From the IMG/VR virus record IMGVR_UViG_3300020183_006562, positions 1 through 38,008 of that record: a stretch of 38,008 nt of DNA; one strand, 5' to 3'. Source of the DNA: a virus. Shown here one piece after another: positions 22,517-31,420 of this stretch (the stretch's first letter is position 1; each line of letters begins with the position of its first letter). Both the position numbers and the translations under genes were made by a program. The notes beneath the pieces are model-generated. The model was not told where the DNA came from. It ran no database searches and was given only the letters and a program-made list of their open reading frames with translations.

Positions 22517-23707
22517 TTAAATTTTGTAATCTTTACTTTTAATTTTAATTGGCCCATTAAATATATTTTCATCTTGGAACCAATTTTTCCAATGTTTTTT
22601 TTCATCATTGAAAAGAGACTTATACATCATACGGTGTTCTTCGCTGCCAGGCAAATCTGAGTCATAATACCATAAATCTCTGTTGCCCCAAAATGTTGAT
22701 ATTTCTTTTTTGTTATAGTATTTTTCATCATTTATAAAAATTTTTGGATAAATCAATTTTTTAAAAGGTTCATAATCCCATACTCGAAAACTTATTTGTC
22801 CTGGCTGTTTTTTATTGAGTATTGTGAATTCTTTCATACCGTATAATTTTTCAACAACACCATTAACTTTTTCAATAAAAAATTTTTTTGCTAGATGTGC
22901 CTGTTTTATCAAAATTTTGGCACATGTCTCGGTTGGGGCCCAATAAAAAAATTCCAGAGTATCTCTATTATTTTTATGAAGTATTTGTCGTATTGGTGTC
23001 ATATGTCCCTGAGCATACGAATCAAAAAAATTGTGTATCCACATATTTTCTTTATAAACGTGTCTTGGCATCACGGAGTCAACTCCATGCAAGGTACATA
23101 ACGTTTTTTCCTTTTTTAATACTTTCTGCCAATCATCTATATACTCATACATCACATCTAGGGCTAATCTGTTGACACTTAAACGAGGACCAAACAAATA
23201 GATAGGCTCAAGGTTCAAATTAAGATCCCTTATAATTTTAGGCCAATTACAGATAATGTCACCATAATCAAATCTCCTAATTTTGATTTGTGGATATTGC
23301 TGTTCGATTTGAGCAAGTTTTTTCCATGTAAAATCTTTTAATTCATGATATTGATGACCTGTCGTATCGTATCTACTAAAGAACACGCATATCTCATCGG
23401 GATATATGCCATTGTCTAAAAAAGCACGAAGCATGTTAGTGCTGTCAAATCCTCCACTGTAATAGATCACAATGTAATCATATTGCTCTCTCAATTCTTC
23501 AGCTCTTTTTTTATATAATTGATCCAATGTTGCCGTGGGTTCTTTCGACCAGTCGAACTGAGAAAAAAATTTATCATTATATATCCATTGTATCGGTTTG
23601 TATGGGTGTGGATTTTTTTGATAATAATCCATTAACTGATAGATGCTATAAGTTTTGAAATTTCCAAATTGGTAGTATCCGTATTGATCTATGTTGGGCT
23701 GATTCAT
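22517..23707 (-). CDS. PP-loop ATPase (asparagine-synthase-like), paralog A
   Basis: The PP-loop YYSGGFDST (S84-S89) binds ATP pyrophosphate in the AsnB, QueC and GMP-synthase superfamily, which adenylates a carboxylate or carbonyl. The N-terminal 75 residues (YGYYQFGNFKTYSIYQLMDY, then WIYNDKFFSQFDW, and LYKKRAEELREQYDYIV) are shared with three other genes here. There is no glutaminase domain as in AsnB, so ammonia or another amine must come from elsewhere. Further family motifs are FFYWAPTETCAKILIKQAH and WGNRDLWYYDS. A late-like TAAATAT core precedes the start (nine bases). It is a close paralog of the gene at 34112, including DNA-level blocks. The substrate is unknown. Confidence 0.8.
   Translation of the reverse strand: MNQPNIDQYGYYQFGNFKTYSIYQLMDYYQKNPHPYKPIQWIYNDKFFSQFDWSKEPTATLDQLYKKRAEELREQYDYIVIYYSGGFDSTNMLRAFLDNGIYPDEICVFFSRYDTTGHQYHELKDFTWKKLAQIEQQYPQIKIRRFDYGDIICNWPKIIRDLNLNLEPIYLFGPRLSVNRLALDVMYEYIDDWQKVLKKEKTLCTLHGVDSVMPRHVYKENMWIHNFFDSYAQGHMTPIRQILHKNNRDTLEFFYWAPTETCAKILIKQAHLAKKFFIEKVNGVVEKLYGMKEFTILNKKQPGQISFRVWDYEPFKKLIYPKIFINDEKYYNKKEISTFWGNRDLWYYDSDLPGSEEHRMMYKSLFNDEKKHWKNWFQDENIFNGPIKIKSKDYKI
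22881..22966. repeat. Near-identical DNA block shared with 34470-34555
   Basis: In paralog A this 86-base block differs from 34470-34555 in paralog D at only four positions by my reading. A second block, 23388-23518, is also highly similar to 34989-35119. The sequence between them is more diverged. Confidence 0.7.
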
Positions 23708-23783
23708 ATAAAAAAATATTTAGTGCTTGGTTTTACATATCAAATTTTTATTTTGGTAATCATTTTATGCATAACTAGATAAA

Positions 23784-24842
23784 ATGACTCAATTGGATCT
23801 GCGTTGGAATTTTAGAACATCGGAACAGGATAAACATTTTTTTTGGAAGGGTGTGAAATGTTTGGGAATGTTAGCAGACCTAGCGTCGGGTCACTGCCAC
23901 GTGCCCTATCCTCCCAACGATAATATTTTTGTTATTGGAGATGATCTTAAACAAATTTTCTATAATGCCTGTCCTCACAAATATTCACAATTATATAAAT
24001 CTTCCTGTGATGTCAAAGATAGAATTGTATGTCCTGTACATCGATGGTCCTTTGATCAACAAGGAAACTTTTTAGCCGGAAGAGGGTTTACCCCTTCGAC
24101 AGATAAAAATCTTGTTAGGTCAACGGCATTCAAATGGCAGGGACTTATCATGACCGGCAACAGTGATTGGATTGACAGCATCAATGATAAACTCAAACAA
24201 GATCTGACACGTTTTCAAGGAAAGAACTATAGAGTATGGAAGAGAGAAACCATCGTGTCTGACTATGATTGGAAGATATTTTATGAAATCTTTCTAGATC
24301 TATATCACGTGAGATCCTGCCATCCAAGTCTGAGAAGCGTGGTTGATGTCAACAACTATCAATACGCCTTTGGCGACGGTTGGAGTTGCCAGCATGCCTA
24401 TCTAAATGAAGTCAGAGCAACGACCACAAAGAAGACCGAAGATTGGCTAGAGGCCTGTGAGCGATTGAGATTACTGGATGATTCATTCAAACTGCTTTGG
24501 TTGGCTCTGTACCCAAATGTCATGCTGGAGGCATACCCCGGATGCAATGTTATAAGCCAGGTGTATCCTTTAAGTCCAGGACGGCACGCAAATACAGTGG
24601 AATTTTATTTCGATGAAAATATTTTAAAAGAGTGTCCGGAATTTGCTCAGCTGACCTACGATTTCTGGATGGAAACTGCTGTTGAGGATGAGCAGATCAG
24701 CAGATTAATGCAGGTTGGCAGAAGCAATCTTTTGAGAGATATAGAAAAGGTCCAAGAATTTAATCATCCAATCGAAGAGATGGCAAACGCACACTGGTTC
24801 AAATGGATGAAAGAAAAAGAATTATCACACAAACCAACTTAA
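23784..24842 (+). CDS. Rieske non-heme iron oxygenase, alpha-subunit type
   Basis: The Rieske 2Fe-2S motif is complete: C63-P-H65, 17 residues, C83-P-V-H86. The mononuclear iron site of ring-hydroxylating oxygenases is also present (D172-L-Y-H175-V-R-S-C-H180, preceded by DWKIFYEIFL), with acidic residues near 308 (ETAVEDEQISR) where the third ligand lies in the family. The length of 352 aa fits a full alpha-type subunit. Such enzymes insert oxygen into, or demethylate, small organic substrates using electrons from a ferredoxin or reductase, which is not encoded nearby. The substrate is unknown. It is the first gene of a four-gene unit with a second Rieske, a PP-loop and a small protein. Confidence 0.9.
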   Translation: MTQLDLRWNFRTSEQDKHFFWKGVKCLGMLADLASGHCHVPYPPNDNIFVIGDDLKQIFYNACPHKYSQLYKSSCDVKDRIVCPVHRWSFDQQGNFLAGRGFTPSTDKNLVRSTAFKWQGLIMTGNSDWIDSINDKLKQDLTRFQGKNYRVWKRETIVSDYDWKIFYEIFLDLYHVRSCHPSLRSVVDVNNYQYAFGDGWSCQHAYLNEVRATTTKKTEDWLEACERLRLLDDSFKLLWLALYPNVMLEAYPGCNVISQVYPLSPGRHANTVEFYFDENILKECPEFAQLTYDFWMETAVEDEQISRLMQVGRSNLLRDIEKVQEFNHPIEEMANAHWFKWMKEKELSHKPT

Positions 24843-24849
24843 TAAATAT
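24842..24849 (+). promoter_or_regulatory. Late promoter core before the second Rieske gene
   Basis: ATAAATAT lies at 24842-24849, just after the upstream stop, and eight bases before the ATG at 24858. It could start transcription within the unit. Confidence 0.4.
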
Positions 24850-24857
24850 TTTACATC

Positions 24858-25733
24858 ATGTTTCTAGGCCACATCAACGATTTACGAGACAACGAATGGA
24901 AAGTTTTACCACACCTAAAACGTTGGACCTTGCATCGTAATAACGGAAAATATTCTTTGCTAAGCAACGTCTGTCCACACCAAGGATCCTTGCTTAAAGG
25001 CATGCAAGGAAAGAACGCTCGCCTCTGCCCATATCATGGATGGAGTTTTGATAATAAGGGAAATCCCATGGGTTCGGGAACCACAGATTATTGGTGCAAG
25101 AATGAACATCCTTTAGACACCAGAGATGTTTTCATATGGAATAATTTTGTATTTTCTGAGCATCCAGATCTACCGGAATATGATTTTTTGAATACAGAAC
25201 ATCTCACATTAGGCAGCTTCAGAATTGATACTGTCAAGGCCAATTACAAAAACATTTACAGTATCTTTTTAGATATAGATCACCTACCGGTGGTACACCC
25301 AAAGGTATATGATCAATTGCAGACCAGTCAGGTGGAATGGTCCATAAGAGAAAAAAGCAATATTCAACTGGCCCCTAATAACCGCCAGTACGAGAGCGAC
25401 TACACCAAATCCATGTTCTTGGAAGACAGAGAAAGAAAGTATGGAGCGGCATGGTTCGCAGTCTATCCCTACACCACTGTGGAATATTTTCCGGGAGCCT
25501 GGATCAATTGTGTGTTTCTCCCAATGTCAGATAACGAGACGGCAATATCCGTGTATCAATACAGAGATACGAGATATTCAGAAGAGAATTGGCGATTGAA
25601 TCTAGAAATTTGGGAAAAGGCCTGGGAACAAGACAACGAACAGGCAACATTGATCGACCCAATATTCAAACCAACCCTGCTGGAACCCGCCAAAGCACAC
25701 TATCTAGAATGGATCAACAAGAATGGATGCTGA
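24858..25733 (+). CDS. Rieske non-heme iron oxygenase, second copy
   Basis: The Rieske centre reads C39-P-H41, 15 residues, C57-P-Y-H60. The catalytic iron site is FLDIDHLPVVHP, with H142 and H147 and the bridging acid D139. The length of 291 aa is shorter than the first copy (352). It has a distinct sequence rather than being a recent duplicate, so the two may form a hetero-oligomer or act on successive substrates. The 3' end overlaps the PP-loop gene by 11 bases, which links oxygenation with the adenylating step. No reductase or ferredoxin is seen beside it. Confidence 0.9.
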   Translation: MFLGHINDLRDNEWKVLPHLKRWTLHRNNGKYSLLSNVCPHQGSLLKGMQGKNARLCPYHGWSFDNKGNPMGSGTTDYWCKNEHPLDTRDVFIWNNFVFSEHPDLPEYDFLNTEHLTLGSFRIDTVKANYKNIYSIFLDIDHLPVVHPKVYDQLQTSQVEWSIREKSNIQLAPNNRQYESDYTKSMFLEDRERKYGAAWFAVYPYTTVEYFPGAWINCVFLPMSDNETAISVYQYRDTRYSEENWRLNLEIWEKAWEQDNEQATLIDPIFKPTLLEPAKAHYLEWINKNGC

Positions 25734-26655
25734 CTGGAAGCAAGGCAGTTTTTGTAAAGATGGATGGATTTCCTATCGTTGGAATCGCACGCCCGAGAAT
25801 CCCTACCCCAAGCACGACTTTGAAATTTTTTTCAATCCGCCAGCCCCAACAAAATTGTTATCAATGGAGGAAGCGGCGATCAAAACTGTAGAAGATATCC
25901 TGCAGCAATACAGAGATAAAAAAATATTCCTAGCAATGAGTGGAGGCATAGATTCCGAATATATTGCTGAAATACTTCGCAAAATGCAAATAAGTTTTAC
26001 TCCTATTATTGTACATGTTGAACAATATAATCAAGTAGATTATCAATGGGCACACAAATGGTGTGATAAGAATGATACTAAGGCAATAGTGTATGAATTG
26101 TCCTTATCTCAATATATGTTACATAGCATCAATCGCTGCATAAAGTATTACACAAGAAGAGCACAAGCGGCTTCAATCATAGAAGTAAGTGCAAATATAG
26201 CAAGAGAAAATAACGGAGTGTTGATTGCAGGGTGTGGTACTCATGAATTATATATACCAGATCCTATTATGTCTTTAGAGGCTCAAGATTTAACTTTGAA
26301 AAATAAAATAGGCTACGTTTTTAATGAAACAGATTTAATTAAACATTTTGTTGCCCCTGATATGCCTACAATGTTTTATAATTGGTCTCCCGAAATTACA
26401 CTTGCTTACATACATGCGAGAAATCCAAAACTTACTACAGAAGAAAACAGGGTAAAACTTTTTGGATGTGAGTATCGCCCTAAATATGGAGTAATCACGA
26501 CCAGTTGGAAAAAAAATCCCGTTGATGCCAAAAATCCCTATTACAAAAGCATTGTGTATGTGGGATCTCTTCATTCAGGGCTAGGGTCTTCCGATTCATA
26601 CTATCTGGGTACGACCGAAAATCTTATGAAAATATTGAAACATGAAAACATTTGA
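25723..26655 (+). CDS. PP-loop ATPase, divergent type (paralog E)
   Basis: The PP-loop is AMSGGIDSEY (S73-S78), followed by a nucleotide-binding strand-helix pattern (FTPIIVHVEQYN). Unlike the four minus-strand paralogs it lacks the YGYY-type N-terminal module and the later FYW and GxRDxW motifs, so it is a distant member closer in style to AsnB C-terminal domains or QueC-like enzymes. A cysteine-containing stretch, VLIAGCGTHELYIPDP, may hold an active-site residue. It overlaps the second Rieske gene by 11 bases at the start and the small gene at 26642 by 14 at the end, so it belongs to one unit. The substrate is unknown. Confidence 0.8.
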   Translation: MDADWKQGSFCKDGWISYRWNRTPENPYPKHDFEIFFNPPAPTKLLSMEEAAIKTVEDILQQYRDKKIFLAMSGGIDSEYIAEILRKMQISFTPIIVHVEQYNQVDYQWAHKWCDKNDTKAIVYELSLSQYMLHSINRCIKYYTRRAQAASIIEVSANIARENNGVLIAGCGTHELYIPDPIMSLEAQDLTLKNKIGYVFNETDLIKHFVAPDMPTMFYNWSPEITLAYIHARNPKLTTEENRVKLFGCEYRPKYGVITTSWKKNPVDAKNPYYKSIVYVGSLHSGLGSSDSYYLGTTENLMKILKHENI

Positions 26656-27010
26656 ATTTCTTCATTTTGACTTTAAAATTTATCCTTACAATCCAAAAGA
26701 TAATAATACTTCTTATATTGTAATAAAATTCAATAACAATATTATTTTGGAAGAACCTGTAAAACATTATGAAAAAATATTCAAGGTCTATTTTAATCAA
26801 GAATGTGCATTTCAAAAACATCAACTGAGTATTTTTAGTAAAAATAACCATTGTGAATTAGAAGTAAAAGATTTTCTATTAATGGGGGGAAAATTTGATA
26901 ATCTAGAACAAGAACAGTTAAAATCTTATAAAGATAATGGTATATATACCTTTGAATTTGAATCCCCTTATGCCTATTATTTTTTAAAACGTTTTAAATT
27001 AAATTTCTAA
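26642..27010 (+). CDS. Small AT-rich hypothetical protein (122 aa)
   Basis: The protein is rich in Phe, Lys, Asn and Tyr (FEFLHFDFKIYPYNPKDN, then YIVIKFNNNIILEEPVKHYE) and looks beta-strand rich. It has no conserved motif that I recognise. The start overlaps the PP-loop gene by 14 bases. The end overlaps the convergent PP-loop gene at 26999 by 12 bases. It may be a partner or substrate carrier of the Rieske and PP-loop enzymes, but that is inferred only from position. It is among the most AT-rich genes in the window. Confidence 0.6.
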   Translation: MKTFEFLHFDFKIYPYNPKDNNTSYIVIKFNNNIILEEPVKHYEKIFKVYFNQECAFQKHQLSIFSKNNHCELEVKDFLLMGGKFDNLEQEQLKSYKDNGIYTFEFESPYAYYFLKRFKLNF

Positions 27011-28279
27011 ATAATGCCTTTCTGAACAAAATACATCTATACTAAGATTTCTAAAATCAACAGAAGAAGGCACTTTGGATCTTATATGTTCAGGTAGTGC
27101 AGGTACATTTTTAGTAAAATTATTACGATGCCATTTAAAGTTATGAAAACCCCATAAATCAAATTTTTTGTAAATGCTCTTTATGGCACCAATGAACCTA
27201 GTTTGATCATCGGCTCTGTGTGCTTCCCACCACCAGCGATCTCTTGGGCCAAATATATATCCTATGTTTTTTCCTACTGTAAATGTGCCTTCTTTCCAAT
27301 CGGGATAAATTAATCGATTCAATCCATCTGGTGTCAAATAATACATTTTATTATTAATTTTTGTTGCTGGTCTTCGATATGAATAAGGCACATATTCACC
27401 ATTATAACCAAGTACCCAGTTGTAAGGATCGCTGGTCAGATATCTGGAGTCTAAGTCTTCTTTGGGCGGATTTCTTAGATAATTTTTTACTATATGACCT
27501 TGTCTGGCAAGGATGTCTATTGAATCTGTAGACCAATAAAAAAATTCATCATTGTCTTCTTTTCTATTCATCATTTGTATTCTAGGACCAACACCGTTGC
27601 CATCGATAATATCAAAAAATTCTATATAATATTTGTTTTCTGTCTCGTCATACATCACAGGAGGTTTGTCGGCCCCCCAAACAAAACATAGTTTTTTTCC
27701 ACTGGCGATGATTTTTGCCCAATCAGAAATTTTTTCTCTTACATAGGTGCGAGCAAGTTGGTGAGGACCAAATGAATGATTAGATTTATATATAAAATCA
27801 AATTTGTTGTGATCTTCATTAAAAACCGATTTAATAATGGGGGTGAGATCAACCAGTCGATGTTTGGTATTTGGCATCACATTTAAAAATTCTTGTGTCT
27901 GCGGTATGGCTACTGTCTTAACTTCTATGTTTAGATAGCTGTCCCAGGTCTTCTCTCCCTCATGGGCATGGAATTGAGCGATTTCGTCCACGTGTAGGTT
28001 GTTTTCTCGAAAAGTGTTTAAGACTGTAAAACTATCCACTCCGCCACTGTACCAAATTACGATGTAATCATATTTCTTTCGTATCTGTTCTGCTCTTTGC
28101 TTGTAGAGTTTTTTCAAATTCTCCTGTGTGTCTATGTGCCATGGATGTTTGGAAAACACGTCATCATTAAAGATCCACTTGACGGGAGTACGAACTAGAT
28201 GTGCATATTCAAGTGCTTCAATTTTGCTGTAGGTTTTTAAACTGCCTACCAGATAATACCCAAAGTGATCTTTGTTCAT
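26999..28279 (-). CDS. PP-loop ATPase, paralog B
   Basis: The layout matches the other minus-strand copies: FGYYLVGSLKTYSKIEALEY, WIFNDDVFSKHPWH, LYKQRAEQIRKKYDYIVIW, and the PP-loop YSGGVDS (S78-S83). Later motifs are KLCFVWGADKP, FFYWSTDSIDILARQGH and FGPRDRWWWEA. The true start is taken as the ATG at 28279, because the two residues further upstream need a TTG. It is not closely similar to copies A and D at DNA level. It stands downstream of the transporter genes on the same strand, separated from them by a strong hairpin, and could be a part of that unit or independent. Confidence 0.8.
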   Translation of the reverse strand: MNKDHFGYYLVGSLKTYSKIEALEYAHLVRTPVKWIFNDDVFSKHPWHIDTQENLKKLYKQRAEQIRKKYDYIVIWYSGGVDSFTVLNTFRENNLHVDEIAQFHAHEGEKTWDSYLNIEVKTVAIPQTQEFLNVMPNTKHRLVDLTPIIKSVFNEDHNKFDFIYKSNHSFGPHQLARTYVREKISDWAKIIASGKKLCFVWGADKPPVMYDETENKYYIEFFDIIDGNGVGPRIQMMNRKEDNDEFFYWSTDSIDILARQGHIVKNYLRNPPKEDLDSRYLTSDPYNWVLGYNGEYVPYSYRRPATKINNKMYYLTPDGLNRLIYPDWKEGTFTVGKNIGYIFGPRDRWWWEAHRADDQTRFIGAIKSIYKKFDLWGFHNFKWHRNNFTKNVPALPEHIRSKVPSSVDFRNLSIDVFCSERHYLEI

Positions 28280-28327
28280 AAACAAAATTACTTATAATTT
28301 TAAAGGGAGACTGTGATTTATTTGTAG

Positions 28328-28354
28328 ATCATAGGCGTGTGACACGCCTATGAT
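28328..28354. terminator. Perfect long palindrome, terminator or processing hairpin
   Basis: A 13-base arm beginning ATCATAGGCG pairs perfectly with its complement around a single G (28328-28340 with 28342-28354). It folds as a stable hairpin directly after the transporter operon stop. The T-run on either side is weak, so it may act as a processing or stabilising element as much as a terminator. Confidence 0.55.
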
Positions 28355-28366
28355 ATTTGTATGGAA

Positions 28367-29218
28367 TTAATTGTATGTGCCGTAACGTCTTGCGGTGGCA
28401 ACAAATTTATCAACATCCACCTTGCCTGGTGCAATTTTACTGCCAACCATGTCTTGCTGAATCATTGTTTTTTCAAAATCTTTTTGTAATGATTTTTGTA
28501 ATTTATCCACTTGTTCTGAAGATAGGTTCTTCGCAAACACCATCATACCTAATTTGTAATCATTAAGATCACTTTTCTCAACAAAGGAGCTCAATGTTTT
28601 TTGTCCATATTTCGTATCTCCGGTGGTATACAGACAGTCAATGGAACCTGCCTTGATTGCCGTGCTGGCGTTTCCTGTTGCTGTATAGGCAACGTCTATT
28701 TCTTTGTTGAGCAATCCTGTAACTGCAGCGGACGAGCTATCATAGGTCACGTCGGTGAACTTTATGCCCATCTTGTTCTTATTCAACTCGTCTCTGATGG
28801 TTCCTCCCGGATTGAATTTATTATTGCCCAATTTATAGGTTCTGTTTGATTCTAGCTTCGTACCTTTCAGCACACACACTTCATAAGGCGCATAGGTTAC
28901 TGCTATCGGTGCCGCTTTTTCAAAATTGATTATGCAATTTTGCTTGGTGACATTTGTGTTCTTGATCATACTATCTGACCATACGATGGCAACCGGTCCC
29001 TTGGCATTTTCAAAATAGTCAACTGCTTCACCACAACTGTTTTTTTGTGTGGCAGTGATCTCAAAGCCTGCTGATTTAGACAAATCTATCACAGCGTTGG
29101 CAACAACACCCTGTGGTCCTTTCAGTGTGGAGGTTGGTACTATCTCAACTTTCTGTGCCATGGCTACATTACAAGATAATATAAACAAGCCCAATAAAAG
29201 TATTGTAATTTTTTTCAT
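28367..29218 (-). CDS. TctC-type periplasmic solute-binding protein, copy 2
   Basis: A cleavable signal peptide is clear (MKKITILLLGLFILSCNVAMA, cut before QKVEIVPT). The mature part follows the Bug/TctC family pattern of tripartite tricarboxylate transporters: KGPQGVVANAVIDL, NSCGEAVDYF, LNKEIDVAYTATG and CLYTTGDTKYGQKTLS. Four cysteines are conserved with the second copy at 30542 (in SCGEAV, NCIINF, VCVLKG and DCLYTT), suggesting two disulfides. The length of 283 aa is slightly short (usual about 300-330). It lies 18 bases after a TctA-type gene, and the start has AAGGAATA upstream. The ligand, normally a carboxylate, is unknown. Confidence 0.75.
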   Translation of the reverse strand: MKKITILLLGLFILSCNVAMAQKVEIVPTSTLKGPQGVVANAVIDLSKSAGFEITATQKNSCGEAVDYFENAKGPVAIVWSDSMIKNTNVTKQNCIINFEKAAPIAVTYAPYEVCVLKGTKLESNRTYKLGNNKFNPGGTIRDELNKNKMGIKFTDVTYDSSSAAVTGLLNKEIDVAYTATGNASTAIKAGSIDCLYTTGDTKYGQKTLSSFVEKSDLNDYKLGMMVFAKNLSSEQVDKLQKSLQKDFEKTMIQQDMVGSKIAPGKVDVDKFVATARRYGTYN

Positions 29219-29236
29219 AGTTTATTCCTTATTAAG

Positions 29237-30529
29237 TCAGTTAAAATAAATTTGTATTACTCTGAGGGTTGTGTTATATATCTCGTCAGTGAGCAGTAAA
29301 CCCACAACCACAGTTAACAAATCTACCTGATATTTATAGAACAGGTAACTCACTGGTAAAAATATTGAGCAATGAATTAATAGATATTTTATATCATATG
29401 AGTTGGCGAAATAGAAAACAGCAAGGCTGGTAAAAAATAATGAGTATGTGACTAATCTTTTTTGAATCAATTTTACAAGTGCAACGTAATATCTTTGATT
29501 TACTGATGTGGCCAACATATAGTAAATTATTCCGCTTATCAATAGACACCCAATAATGATATAGACTGTTGTTTGATCTTTCACAAAAGAAAATGTTAAA
29601 TTAAATTTTTGGAAATATTGTACCAAGACTAGTTCAGAAGCTGTGAGAGGCACGCCAAACACTAGCAATGGCAACCACCCAATGATCGCTGCACTATTAT
29701 TGCTAGTTTCGCTAGCAGTGATCTTTTTTAAAGTGTTGCTCTTTCTAAATTTTTCAAAAGCATATGAAACATAACTGCTTATAGTTGAACCCAGCTGTGG
29801 TACCAATCCCACAACACAGCCAAAAATACTATGTATTGAGATATTACCTAGATATTTTCTGATATTAAAATTTTTAATGTTTCTGTCTACCTTAGTATTT
29901 TGTATGGTTGCACCATTATACCATAACAGTTGGGAGATAAAAATTATTATTAATATCAGCTGATTATTAAAATAGTAGATTGGGGTTGTGGGCAAATAAT
30001 TCCTGGCCATAGTAGCCAACTCTGGATAGAAATTGATAAACGTTGCAGCAAGTAATAAAAAAATATTCATAAAAAACTTTCGTTTGCTGAATATCGCCAT
30101 GAAAACTAATACATAAAAAATAAAAATTTTCAACAAGATAGGGAAATGTATATGTTTTGATACATCGCCGTAGAGTATGAAAAATAATATAATGCAGGAA
30201 ACCACAGTAGCAATTAAACTACCCAAATTGGTCAGCATCACTGCGGTGAACATGTCCCGTGTCTTTAAATTATTGATCTCGATCAGTGTGGGATATGAGC
30301 TGGACTCCCCTGGTATTCTAAGATAAAGCACTGCTATACTGCCAAAGAACTGTGATCCCATCCTCGATATGATTCCATATAATACTATGCATAATGGATC
30401 AAGCGGAACCAAAGGAAGAAATAGAATGAACCCTAAAATTATAGTGATTCCCGGAATCAGTCCAACGACCATGCCAGATAACAAGCCAATAAAGACCGCC
30501 TGTATAATAGGAATTATTTCAAGGACCAT
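29237..30529 (-). CDS. TctA-type membrane permease, copy 2
   Basis: The large membrane subunit of a tripartite tricarboxylate transporter is recognised by VFIGLLSGMVVGLIPGITII followed by LGFILFLPLV in the N-terminal half, and by the second-half element GLVPQLGSTISSYVSYAFEK and ASETSNNSAAIIGWLPLLVF. These resemble the two TctA hallmark regions. About ten hydrophobic spans are visible. The length of 430 aa is shorter than the usual about 500. No TctB gene is seen. The sequence is more AT-rich than the first copy. It follows the TctC-like gene at 30542 by 12 bases in one transcriptional direction. Confidence 0.75.
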   Translation of the reverse strand: MVLEIIPIIQAVFIGLLSGMVVGLIPGITIILGFILFLPLVPLDPLCIVLYGIISRMGSQFFGSIAVLYLRIPGESSSYPTLIEINNLKTRDMFTAVMLTNLGSLIATVVSCIILFFILYGDVSKHIHFPILLKIFIFYVLVFMAIFSKRKFFMNIFLLLAATFINFYPELATMARNYLPTTPIYYFNNQLILIIIFISQLLWYNGATIQNTKVDRNIKNFNIRKYLGNISIHSIFGCVVGLVPQLGSTISSYVSYAFEKFRKSNTLKKITASETSNNSAAIIGWLPLLVFGVPLTASELVLVQYFQKFNLTFSFVKDQTTVYIIIGCLLISGIIYYMLATSVNQRYYVALVKLIQKRLVTYSLFFTSLAVFYFANSYDIKYLLIHCSIFLPVSYLFYKYQVDLLTVVVGLLLTDEIYNTTLRVIQIYFN

Positions 30530-30541
30530 TTTATTATGATG

Positions 30542-31408
30542 CTAGTCAAGATGTTCAGCAGATTTCGCTCTCTTTATAAATTCTGAAATTTGATCTTTGG
30601 ATGGAGAAACCGTGGTGACGTCGATACTTTGTAAGAACAATTTTTCTGCCAGCGGTTGTATTGACTCCAAAAGTTTTTTTTCATCCGCGGCAGTTAAATT
30701 CTTCACGGCGAACATAAACGAAACGCTTTCGTTATTGACGAACGAATCTCTGCCTGTGAATTCTTTAAGAGGTTTCTGTTGGAATCTCGAGGAACCTGTG
30801 CTGTACGGGCAGGAGATAGCTCCCCTCTTTATCGATTCCGCTGCCACGCTCAGGGACAGCAGACCCACATCTATGTCTTTGTTCACCAGTGCCTGTAAGA
30901 CTTCATCGCTGCTGTTGAAGAGCACGTGCTTGAACTGCGCTACCAACACGTTGTCGTTCATTTCTTTGGTGATGGCGTTGTAGGGGCTGAATCTGACGAC
31001 ACCCAATGTGGCCACCCTGTTAGTAGGTATACTGTTGCCGTGCTTGGTGCACACTTCCTGCGTGGCGTGTGTGATAAACATAATTTTTGCCGAATCAAAA
31101 TCGTCCACCATGCAGTCTTGGTTGGATAGCCTGGACAGACGATACTGATTATGAGATATAAGAATTGCGGCCGGTGTGCGATCATTCTTGAATTTTTGCA
31201 CAGCGCTGCCGCAGTTCACACTGTGTATGGGGTTGATCTTGATGTTGCTTGGTTGTGCCAGCGCCGCCACTTGATTTGTGATAATCACGCTAGGGCCCTT
31301 GCTGGTGAGATAAGTTTGTATTTCAGTGGCTCTCAGTGAAGATGACACTGTCAACAAAGACACAATAAAAATTATGATAAGCGGCATGGTTTTAAAAATA
31401 TTTAACAT
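30542..31408 (-). CDS. TctC-type periplasmic solute-binding protein, copy 1
   Basis: A signal peptide precedes the mature start at about residue 28 (IIIFIVSLLTVSSSLRA, then TEIQTYLTSK). NCGSAVQKF, QDCMVDDF, EVCTKHGNS and ISCPYSTGSSRFQQKPL match the four-cysteine layout of the second copy at 28367. The ribosome site is very good (AAGGGG). It lies 12 bases downstream of the first TctA-type gene and 12 before the second, in a strict alternation of permease and binding protein. It is 288 aa long. The GC content is clearly higher than that of the second pair, so the two pairs do not look like a recent exact duplication. Confidence 0.75.
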   Translation of the reverse strand: MLNIFKTMPLIIIFIVSLLTVSSSLRATEIQTYLTSKGPSVIITNQVAALAQPSNIKINPIHSVNCGSAVQKFKNDRTPAAILISHNQYRLSRLSNQDCMVDDFDSAKIMFITHATQEVCTKHGNSIPTNRVATLGVVRFSPYNAITKEMNDNVLVAQFKHVLFNSSDEVLQALVNKDIDVGLLSLSVAAESIKRGAISCPYSTGSSRFQQKPLKEFTGRDSFVNNESVSFMFAVKNLTAADEKKLLESIQPLAEKLFLQSIDVTTVSPSKDQISEFIKRAKSAEHLD

Positions 31409-31420
31409 AGTTCATCCCCT

